Source: CAWDMC01 sp963803295
Lineage (GTDB): Bacteria > Acidobacteriota > Terriglobia > UBA7540
NCBI GenBank assembly: GCA_963803295.1
Contig: CAWDMC010000011.1
Span: 372,001-436,000, forward strand
Length of the DNA: 64,000 nt
Direction of reading: 5' to 3'
Positions 27,332 through 35,125 of the stretch are shown in pieces. Each line of letters begins with the position of its first letter. Position 1 is the first letter of the stretch. The notes beneath the pieces were generated by a model. That model did not search any database. It saw only the letters and a program-made list of their open reading frames with translations, and was not told the DNA's origin. The translations under genes and the position numbers were made by a program.

Positions 27332-28213
27332 ATGACGTCTCTTCGTCAACGCATGCTGGAAGATATGCGGGTGCGCAATTTTTCTCCGCACACGCAATCA
27401 ACCTACGTTCTGCAGGTCTCTCTGTTTGCCCGGTATTTCCACAAACCACCGGACCTACTGGGTCCGGAAGAGATTCGTTCCTACCAAGTGTACCTGACCG
27501 ATGGAAAGAAGCTGGCTCCCGGCTCCATCCTCATCGCAGTGGCCGCCCTGCGCTTCCTCTACAAAGTCACCCTGCACAAGGATTGGAGCGTGGAAGACAT
27601 CATTCCCGCCCCCAAGAAGCCCCAGAAACTGCCCGTCGTTCTCAGCCCGGAAGAGGTCCGGCGCTTTCTCAGCTGCGTGGCCAGCTCCAAGCACCGAACG
27701 ATCCTCACGACCTGCTACGCCGCCGGCTTGCGAATCTCTGAGGTCGTCCAGCTGACACCTACCGACATCGATAGCCAGCGTATGGTCATCCGCGTCGAGC
27801 AGGGCAAGGGGCAGAAGGACCGCTATGTCATGCTCTCTCCCAAGCTGCTGGAGATTCTGCGCGAGTGGTGGCGCCTGGAGAAGCCCAAGCCTTGGCTCTT
27901 CCCAGGAAACATCCCAGGTCGGCACATCACTAGCGACGCTGTGGAGTTGGCGTGCCGAGAAGCCTATCGAGCCTCCGGTATCCGCAAACCCGTCACCCCA
28001 CATTCTCTGAGGCACGCCTTCTCTGTGCATCTGCTCGAGCAAGGAACCGATGTACGGCGCATCCAATTGCTGCTCGGGCATCGCAGCCTAGCCACAACGG
28101 CTCGGTACCTGAAGATCGCCACTAGCCAAGTTTGCTCCACCACCAGCCCCTTTGATTTACTTCCGCAGCCGGTGGCCGCTGAATCGAAGCCCGCTCCACC
28201 TCTGTTTTTCTGA
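27332..28213 (+). CDS. XerC/D-like tyrosine recombinase accompanying an IS91-like transposase
   Basis: About 293 residues, ATG 27332 with AAAGGAG. The core-binding part is NFSPHTQSTYVLQVSLFARY. The catalytic residues are complete: CYAAGLRISEVVQLTPTDID (Arg), VTPHSLRHAFSVHLLEQG (HxxR), LLLGHRSLATTARYLKIAT (GH, Tyr). Many IS91-family units carry such a recombinase just upstream of the HUH transposase, as here (12 bp gap). It probably aids resolution or targeting. Its leader hairpin suggests translational control. Confidence 0.85.
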   Translation: MTSLRQRMLEDMRVRNFSPHTQSTYVLQVSLFARYFHKPPDLLGPEEIRSYQVYLTDGKKLAPGSILIAVAALRFLYKVTLHKDWSVEDIIPAPKKPQKLPVVLSPEEVRRFLSCVASSKHRTILTTCYAAGLRISEVVQLTPTDIDSQRMVIRVEQGKGQKDRYVMLSPKLLEILREWWRLEKPKPWLFPGNIPGRHITSDAVELACREAYRASGIRKPVTPHSLRHAFSVHLLEQGTDVRRIQLLLGHRSLATTARYLKIATSQVCSTTSPFDLLPQPVAAESKPAPPLFF

Positions 28214-28225
28214 GCCTCCGGCTCA

Positions 28226-29429
28226 GTGGAGCGTCCCCAGCTCGAGGTCGCGGACGTCTTCCGCCGCTACGGTGCGGCGTATCGGCAGGACCACGCTGGA
28301 TCGCTCTCATGCGGGCAGCGGCGCGTGATGAGTGCCATCGAACTCTGCCGTACTGCCGCTCTGGGCGGCCACCTGGAGCAGTGTGACTCCTGCGGCCACC
28401 AACGCCCCGCGTACCATAGCTGCCGAAATCGGCACTGTCCAAAATGCCAGTCCCTCGCCCGCGCGAAGTGGCTCGAAGACCGCCAAGCCGAACTGCTGCC
28501 CGTCGAGTACTTTCATGTCGTGTTCACTATGCCGGAAGAGATTGCCGCGATCGCCTATTCAGAACAAGGAAGTGGTCTACGGCATTCTCTTTCGCGCTGC
28601 CGCCGAGACCTTACGCACCATCGCTGCTGATCCCAAACACCTGGGTGTCGAGATCGGTTTTCTTGCCATCCTGCACAGTTGGGGACAAAACTTGCTCTTT
28701 CATCCGCACCTGCATTGTGTGGTGCCGGGCGGCGGCATCAGCCCGGACCGTCAACGCTGGATCGCCTGCCGTCCGAGATTCTTCCTGCCGGTACGCGTGC
28801 TCTCCTGCCTGTTCCGCCGTTTGTTTCTCGAACACCTCCAAACTGCCTTTGACCACAGCCAGCTCCAGTTCTTCGCCGCGCTGGAGCGACTCCGAGAGCC
28901 GAGAGCTCTCGCCCGATACTTGGCCCCACTTAAAAAAGCCGACTGGGTGGTTTACTCCAAACCACCCTTCGGCGGCCCCGAACACGTCCTCAACTACCTG
29001 GGCCGCTATACCCATCGCGTGGCCATCTCCAATAACCGTCTGCTCGACATCGACAACGGCAAGGTTACCTTCTCCTGGAAAGATTATCGGGATCACGACC
29101 GGCAGAAGATCATGACTCTGGACGCCGACGAATTCATTCGCCGCTTCCTGCTGCATGTCCTGCCAGATGGTTTCCAGCGCATCCGGCACTACGGTTTCCT
29201 GGGCCACCGCTATCGCCAAGCCAAGCTCGCTTTGTGTCGGAAATTGCTGGGCCTGATCTTGCCTTTACCCGGCCCGACCTCGCCGCAGGACAAACCCGAC
29301 TACCGCGATCTCTACGAAAAACTGACGGGTAAGTCTCTACGCCAATGTCCCGTCTGTCACTCTGGGCATATGGTAGCGATCGCCGTCCTGCCTCCCTCAG
29401 ATCGGGCGCCACCCTTTACCACTTCATGA
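28226..29429 (+). pseudogene. IS91-family HUH (Y2) transposase with one frameshift
   Basis: The N-part has a zinc-binding head (QCDSCGHQRPAYHSCRNRHC, PKCQ) and PVEYFHVVFTMPEEIAAIAY. After a frame change near 28,560 (an extra T in CCTATTCAGAAC) it continues NKEVVYGILFRAAAETL, FHPHLHCVVPGGGIS (the HUH motif) and LNYLGRYTHRVAISNNRL (the two catalytic tyrosines). It ends with a CPVCHSGHM zinc motif at 29,429. Removing one T restores a full-length protein of about 400 aa. Such enzymes mobilise DNA by rolling circle and can carry adjacent DNA. Confidence 0.85.
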
Positions 29430-29720
29430 GATCGCTGGTTGCCAATCCGCGTTGTGCTCTCTCGGCTTGCTTTTCTCAAGCCGCAGCTGCGCTCACGTGT
29501 GCCAAAGAGAAACCACGACTTCGCGTGCGCCGGCCAGACTCGCCACCCCTACCCCCCATTTCTTCGCTCCAGGCACCGCACGCCCGAAGAAGATCCGCAT
29601 TGAGCGACAGGCAACGATCTGCTCCTTCCATCCCGGTCGCAACCCAAAGCCCCTTGCAGCCCTGCCCGACTGATTCAATACCCATAGCATTCCTTGCAGG
29701 CCCGCGGTTTAGTACAACCG
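29430..29720. other. Downstream part of the IS91-like unit, no gene seen
   Basis: About 290 bp between the transposase and a strong inverted repeat. No recognisable coding sequence. It probably belongs to the 3' end of the IS91-like unit. Confidence 0.4.
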
Positions 29721-29798
29721 ATTTTTAGCTGAGAGGGCGCAGGCAACGTTGAAGTGGAGTCCCAAAATTCCCCCCGCAGCGCCCTCTCAGCTAAAAAT
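29721..29798. repeat. 20-bp perfect inverted repeat with 38-bp spacer
   Basis: ATTTTTAGCTGAGAGGGCGC (29721-29740) is the exact reverse complement of 29779-29798. It may be an element end or a bidirectional terminator-like hairpin (T-rich on one side, A-rich on the other). It lies about 290 bp beyond the IS91-like transposase. Confidence 0.6.
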
Positions 29799-29805
29799 CC
29801 TCTGC

Positions 29806-29827
29806 ATTATTCCGCATGCGGAATAAT
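29806..29827. repeat. 22-bp perfect palindrome related to the Rit end motif
   Basis: ATTATTCCGCA followed by its exact reverse complement. The half ATGCGGAATAAT is identical to 20433-20444 at the left end of the Rit element, and related TATTCCG motifs occur at the right end. It may be a recombinase binding site left by a Rit-type event. Confidence 0.55.
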
Positions 29828-29831
29828 TCAC

Positions 29832-29925
29832 GTGACTCAGTTCGCGCTCCCGAGGGCGTTCATAGGTGATTCAGTTCGCACCCAGACGTGATTGAGTTCG
29901 CGCTGGTACGTGATTCAGTTCGCGC
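29832..29925 (+). repeat. Four direct repeats of GTGATTCAGTTCGCGC
   Basis: Copies start at 29832, 29866, 29888 and 29910. Three differ from GTGATTCAGTTCGCGC by one base and the last matches it. The spacing is 34, 22 and 22 bp, close to helical phasing. Arrays like this occur at the ends of IS21-, Mu- or Tn7-type elements as transposase binding sites. No such transposase is in the window. Confidence 0.65.
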
Positions 29926-30389
29926 CACCTCAGGTTAACCCAAGTGGCCTTAACGGGTTGGCGGAACTCCCTGTAGTTAGTCTCCTGAGTAATCCTGTGG
30001 AAGGCACCTATAGTAGTCACCGCCAATCTGTGGAAAACTCCTGGACTAATCACAAGCCGCGCTGCTGCGCAGGCGGAGAGAAGAAATTCGCAAGTCGACG
30101 AAGTGGAGGGCCATAAGGATGCCGCAGTGACCGTAATGGAATTTGCCGGATTAACAGTGTCCGTTCCGACTTTACATCGCCATTGCCCCGGATTTTCAGC
30201 ACCGCCTACATCGACTTCGAGAGCAGCTCCACCGTCTCAAAGCGATCCCCGCGGTCGGACCAGTTGCTTGGCGATCTCGACAGTCGAGACGATCTTGCCC
30301 TTGCCGCAGGGCGGTCAGCTTGCGGATGTCCTCCAGCCGTATGCATGAGGTGTGTCCCAACGAAAGTACTCCTTCCGCGCGAGTCCCAC
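29926..30389. other. No intact gene; debris
   Basis: About 460 bp. On the minus strand around 30,270-30,350 short frames read RLEDIRKLTALR and, shifted, GKIVSTVEIAKQLV, which may be a dead coding remnant, but I cannot assign it. No RNA gene seen. Confidence 0.4.
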
Positions 30390-30857
30390 CTATGCTGCCC
30401 GGTGAAGGTTTGAGGCGGTAGCGAAGCCGATACCAGAGGAATCCTCGCTGAGAATGCCGTGCTTTTGACCAGCTTTCACCTCGGGCAAGGTCATGGTGAA
30501 GGGGATCACACCGGAGCCGGGCGCAACGGTTGCCGAGCGCGCCCCTTCGGCCACCACCCTGTCTCCAGGATCAAGCAGATCGACAGCACACTCGACCGGT
30601 AACGCGGCGGACGTATTGTTCTCAACAGCAAGTGAGACGATCAGCTCTCGTTGCGCAAGAGAAGCACGCGTCGCAGTCTTGTTGACGCCGATTGGGGCTG
30701 GAGGTGGAACCGAGGTTGAAACAGTTCGAGCCGGCAGGAAGAGAGTTAGGCAAAACAAGCAAACTGCGAGTGTCCATTTCGCTTTCGCAAGATCACGCTT
30801 TAGCCGGATCAGCTGGCCAGAGATCAGGTTCAATCGGAAGTGCAATTCGGATTTGAT
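30390..30857 (-). pseudogene. N-terminal stub of a secreted protein, possibly alpha-2-macroglobulin-like
   Basis: About 155 residues from ATG 30857: a long basic N-region and hydrophobic signal (WTLAVCLFCLTLFLP). One immunoglobulin-like strand-rich domain follows (ELIVSLAVENNTSAALPVEC, AVDLLDPGDRVVAEGARSAT, SGVIPFTMTLPEVKAGQ). This domain resembles the first domain of the large bacterial alpha-2-macroglobulin-type proteins that accompany such gene sets, but the sequence stops after one domain at 30,390 with an unrelated tail. I read it as a gene cut off by mobile-DNA rearrangement. An independent small secreted protein is the alternative. Confidence 0.45.
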
Positions 30858-30887
30858 CATGTGAGTCACGTTCGCGCCGACCTTCAA

Positions 30888-31260
30888 GATGCAGCAAGTT
30901 CAAAGCTGCGCGTTGAAGTATACGAGGCCCCGTGAATACCCATCTGTGATACAGATCACGCCAAGGGATTAGAATTATCGGGGAAGGGCTATCATGACTT
31001 ACATTGCTACGATTGACGTTGCTATTATGATTTGGATCATTAGGTCTTTCGGGCATTGCGATCAAATACGCTTCTCTTCTTGTGTGCTGCTGGGATTGCC
31101 CGGGACAGCAGTTGCGGAGGCTACTGCACGGTCTTGCCAATCGCGCGTTGCCACTGCGAACCGACCCGGTGCAAGATGCGGCCTGAAGTGACACAGAGGG
31201 AGTACTAGCCGGGCTATCTATTGAACCCACTCACTTAAGTCTCGGTGGATGACGTGCGAC
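30888..31260. other. Intergenic, no gene seen
   Basis: About 370 bp between the stub and a short frame. The open frames here lack starts, ribosome-binding sites and family-like sequence. It is AT-richer near 30,950-31,060 than its surroundings and may hold the promoter of the stub. Confidence 0.4.
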
Positions 31261-31365
31261 TCACTTCCCAAAATAGCTCGGTCCGCTGGTGAGGCCGCCC
31301 CCGAGGAAGGCACCGAAGAGCCGCCATAGCACTCCCAGCTTCAGTCGAGAAATCCTTGTTGCCAT
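31261..31365 (-). CDS. Possible 34-residue basic, glycine-rich peptide
   Basis: ATG 31365 to TGA 31261 encodes MATRISRLKLGVLWRLFGAF followed by a Gly-rich tail ending SGPSYFGK. It has a compact amphipathic/hydrophobic helix and a clean stop, but no convincing ribosome-binding site. It lies in the same direction as the envelope genes, just downstream of the SpoIID-like gene. It may be a real small membrane peptide or chance. Confidence 0.3.
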   Translation of the reverse strand: MATRISRLKLGVLWRLFGAFLGGGLTSGPSYFGK

Positions 31366-31413
31366 AGTTACATGATGCAAGTTGGGCGGGAGACCGCAAC
31401 CCAAATTAAGCTA

Positions 31414-32561
31414 CTATGAGCTCCCGATTATCATCGCATTAGGATAGTAATGATTCAGGATTTGCCGGAAATCGGAACCTTCTTCCGCCATAGCTCGCGC
31501 TCCCGCCTGGCAAAGTCCAATGCCGTGTCCCTCGCCCCTTCCTTTTAGAATCAGTTCGTCGCCGGCTCTCTGGACAGTGAAGTCGTTGCTGGGAACCGCG
31601 TTCCAACCCAGCAAACGATCTACGACAACACGTGCTGGTTCGTTGAGGATACGCAGTGCGGTAGCTTTTGTGCGGACAGGCTGCTGGTCCAACAGATGGT
31701 GTGGGTAAGGCAATATCTGCATTGGACGGAATAATAGGGATACCGTGCGGAAGCGAGGTCCAACTCGGCCGGAGTATGCGTGTGCCCGCCGCAGCTCCGG
31801 GTGTACATCGCGGCGAATGGCTGAGAATCATAGGCAAGAACGAGATCATGTGTGGCTGCGACGGCCTTGGCGACGGTGCTCTCCGCTGGCGGCAACTCGC
31901 GAAGAAATTGGCAATGCGTCGTATCGCAAAAATCGTAGTCGAGGTGCCGATTGCGACTGGCAACGATGTATGAGCGAGCCGCGATGGCCTGCGCCTTCAG
32001 AGCTTCGAGCGGCGTGTCCTGCACGGCTTCCGCGGCTACTACCGAGGCCACCACGGATTCACGATCCATGCTGACGACAGCAACCAGACTCCCGGAATGC
32101 GCTGTGATCCTAAGCGTCCCTCGATAGGTCCGCTTGATTTTCCCTGGAACAGCCAGCACGAATTCCTTCGGTTCGTTCCTCCGGCCGCTGATCATGACCG
32201 CGGATGCACGGGCGACCCGCGATCCTGCTGAAATAAGGATATTGCTGCCGGACACATCGATGCTGGCCGAGTCTGTTCCTGAGCTTCTCTCAAGCACGAT
32301 GGATTCTTCGCCCGCACGCAGGGCCAGGGCCTGGCCTAATGCGGCGCGCACCGTTAGTTCATGAGGATGAAACAAGCCGAACACTCCTATACGTACGGCC
32401 TGTTCGGCGGCAGCGTCTGGAAAAGTCTGAGCGGACACTGATTGACACTCGCCCTTCGATCCCGGGCGGTTGATGGCAATCGGCAGCAACCCGACGGCAA
32501 TCAGTCCGATGATAACTGACGGCGGTGTGGTCTGGCGTTTTATGTGCAAGCGCCTCCACAT
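31414..32561 (-). pseudogene. SpoIID/LytB-like secreted protein with one frameshift
   Basis: ATG 32561, seven bases after the previous stop. A signal segment (VIIGLIAVGLLPIAI) is followed by the SpoIID pattern: SVVAAEAVQDTPLEALKAQA, IAARSYIVASRNRH, YDFCDTTHCQFL and FAAMYTRSCGGHTHTPAEL. The frame breaks near 31,668 within an AAAA run. It then continues as ILNEPARVVVDRLLGWNAVP and GRGEGHGIGLCQAGARAMA to 31,414. SpoIID proteins are lytic transglycosylases acting on peptidoglycan stripped of stem peptides. The shift would remove the last conserved GHGIGLCQ block. Confidence 0.75.
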
Positions 32562-32567
32562 GGGTGA

Positions 32568-33431
32568 TCAATACTCGATTCGTTGCAACATCTCGCCGGC
32601 GGTCTTCGCGGCCTGAACGCCCGGGACTCCGTGTACGCGGACCAGCAGCAGGAGTTGTGGTCGATCCACAGGCGTGAGAGCCACCGTAAATCCATCGCCG
32701 ACGGCGTTCGGCAAGTGGGTACAGGGCGCAGTACCGGTCTTTACCAACGCATAGGTAAACGGCAGGTACCGATTCACCTGCCTGCCCGTTCCGCGCTGCG
32801 CCGACTGAGCCATGCCCGCCAGGATTTCGCGCACACCGGGCTGGTCGCGGCGACGGACGAGTTCAACATATGCAGTCGCCATGCGGAGCGGTGAGATCCT
32901 CCAGCCACGGCCAAGTCCGACAAGGGCGGGCCCGGTCACCTCAGGGTCCGGGGGCTCGAGGCCAAAACGTGTTGCCGTGGGCGAGACGTCGGCAACGCCC
33001 AAATCGCGAGTGAGCATGCGGAAATATGAGTTGCATGAATAGGCAATCGCCCGGGTCAGGTCCAGTTCGCCGTGGCCGGCGGGAAGCCAGCATCCAGTGG
33101 CCGAACCGCGACAAGCGTAAACAGGATATTTGAAATTGTGCCGCTCACCGTAAGCCAATGCCGTGAAAGGCTTCACCAGAGATCCCAGAGGGATTGGCGT
33201 CGAGGGTGCGTCCCAGCGCGCCGCCAGCACCCGGCCACTGTCCGCATCGAGCAGCAGGTAGGAAACGTCGGGTTTCGTGAAATGGTGGAGCAGGACTTCG
33301 CCGGACGCGTGCTCAAAGAGATCGGAGATATGCCGGTCGTCGCGCGCAACAGAGCCCGCACGGCCGCCGCACGTTGTGAACCCGACCCAAACCCCGAGCA
33401 TCAGCACCGGAATCTGCTTTACTGAGACCAT
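32568..33431 (-). CDS. Small penicillin-binding-type transpeptidase-like exported protein
   Basis: About 287 residues with a signal sequence (MVSVKQIPVLMLGVWVGFTT). The three signature motifs of penicillin-binding serine enzymes are present: SLVK in IPLGSLVKPFTALA, SCN in IAYSCNSYFRML, and KTG in ALVKTGTAPCTH. It lacks the N-terminal domains of large PBPs. Its start overlaps the end of the upstream gene by 13 bp. Next to a SpoIID-like protein, it suggests a peptidoglycan-remodelling role in the envelope set. It could also be a sensor-like or beta-lactamase-related domain. Confidence 0.75.
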   Translation of the reverse strand: MVSVKQIPVLMLGVWVGFTTCGGRAGSVARDDRHISDLFEHASGEVLLHHFTKPDVSYLLLDADSGRVLAARWDAPSTPIPLGSLVKPFTALAYGERHNFKYPVYACRGSATGCWLPAGHGELDLTRAIAYSCNSYFRMLTRDLGVADVSPTATRFGLEPPDPEVTGPALVGLGRGWRISPLRMATAYVELVRRRDQPGVREILAGMAQSAQRGTGRQVNRYLPFTYALVKTGTAPCTHLPNAVGDGFTVALTPVDRPQLLLLVRVHGVPGVQAAKTAGEMLQRIEY

Positions 33432-35125
33432 TCGTAAACGACCGTTTGTTTGACTTTGTCTGCCTCAGCGCGAACTTCGATTTTTTCGGTTGAAACCGCA
33501 GCCAGCGTTGTACTGAGGCTCCCCATAGTGCCGGAAGAAAACTGCGGTTCGCGACTTCCCGCCTCACCAGCAGGCGAAACGGGATAGGGCCGGTCGATCA
33601 CTTCCCAGAAGCGCCGGAAGCCGGCGCCCTCCCTGTGATGATTGAAGCCGGCGAGGAATACGGCGGGTTTGCCAGTAGACGTGCGGCTGAAGTTTGCCAA
33701 TATGGTTTTCGCTAGCCTCGCATCGTCGCTGACTATCATATATGGCCCATGCACTGCCAGGACCAGCGGCCACAGACCGTCAAGCTCCTGGTATCCGGAC
33801 TTTTGCTGCCACCCAACGCCAAGCTGGCCGGCGGTAAGACCAGGGCGGATGAAATCGGTCAGCGCGGCCTGAACCGCGACCGAGTTCCAGTCGGATTTTG
33901 CTTGGAGGACCATGGCACAATGGAGGCGGACGAACACACCGGCCTTGTCACGTTCGGTTGACTGCACCTGGAGCGATGCTCGCAGCGGGGTCTCGGCCAG
34001 CAAAGTCTTCAAAGTCGATTCGGCTTGGGGCGCCGTGGTGGGCACGGGTGCCTGATCGATACGCGTTTCCAAATCAGAAGCTCCCCCTTGCTCGCCCGAG
34101 GTAAGTTGTATCTGCGGTGCTATCAGTGACGCCGGCGCGGGGCCTAAATGGGGCGCCAGCACCTTGGCTTCAAGTAACGCAAAGGTGGATTCGGCCGCAG
34201 GGTTGGCTTCCGCCACGTAGACGCCGGCATCAGCCGGGACCAGACGTGCAAGTTGGGCAGCAGCTACCGATCCGTCCTGGGAAAGAACCGATTCCGTGCT
34301 CTTCCTTCGGATCAGAACCCTTTCTTCACGGTACTGCTCGGGAGAGCGGAACAGGTCGGAGACCGCCGCCGAGTATTGTCGCAGATCAGTGATGTTCTGC
34401 TGCACCCAATAGGTGCGGAAATAGCCGTTGGGAACCAGGTGTTCAAGGTCAAGCACCATTCGCACCTCGCCCGCGTTACCGGCAGCAGAGGTTGATTGGG
34501 CCCACCACGCTTCGCTCTCGACGGTACGGTCCTTCACGCCTGTCATCAGCCGCAGGGCTCCAGCCATCAAATCCTCACGCGTCGCCAGCAGGAGATAGTC
34601 ATCCCGGACCGCGAGGGCCACTTCGCGCCCCGAATCTGGATCGCGGCGAATGAAGAAGTCCGCACCGTCCACGTTGCGCGGTTCGAACTTCGCGCGCGTT
34701 TGCCACAATGACGTTTGCATCGACTTCGCAGAGGGAAGATAGGTGATGTAAAGAAACTTCAGCTTGCCGATGTCGTAGAGAGCCAGAGACGTACGCTCAC
34801 CCGCCACTTGCGAGAGGAAATTCATGTCTGGGGGCAGCCCGGCAGCGGCTGCAAATTGGTCGCCGGCGCCCTTCAAACGCAGAAAAAGGCGTGACCGCGA
34901 AAATACTTCGTAGCTATCACTCTCGAGCCAGAGCGTCTTCTGCGGTGAAGCACTCCAGTCGCCAAGCAACGCCGAGAAGTCCTTCGCCTCAAGATACAGC
35001 AGCGGGCCGGCGGGCACGGCGGGCACATATCGCGAAAGCGGCGGTGGAGTGGGCGCGGCTGCCTGTTATGCCGCCCAGCCGATTCCGGCACAGGCGAGCG
35101 CGATAAGGACGGAGGTCAGTTTCAT
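33419..35125 (-). pseudogene. Exported protein of unknown family, interrupted by a stop after the signal peptide
   Basis: ATG 35125 has an excellent AAAGGAGG ribosome-binding site and overlaps the upstream stop as ATGA. It encodes MKLTSVLIALACAGIGWAA and then TAA (35066-35068). The same frame continues without further stops for about 548 residues to 33,419 (PLSRYVPAVPAGPLLYLEAK, VLDLEHLVPNGYFRTYWVQQ and more). The only downstream starts lack ribosome-binding sites and would give a protein without a signal peptide. Either the gene is dead by one base change or the stop is a sequence error. The body resembles uncharacterised exported proteins that sit near alpha-2-macroglobulin genes, but I do not name the family. 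Confidence 0.65.

Noticed and set aside
28226..29429. Programmed frameshift in the IS91-like transposase
   Set aside because: IS91 transposases are made from one frame and the site CCTATTCAGAAC is not slippery; a one-base insertion is simpler.
29832..29925. CRISPR-like short repeat array
   Set aside because: Repeats are 16 bp with gaps of 6-18 bp, only four copies and no cas genes; the pattern fits transposase-binding sites better.
30103..30348. Plus-strand open frames of about 75-80 codons
   Set aside because: They have no ribosome-binding site and no family-like sequence, and the minus strand shows possible decayed coding sequence instead.
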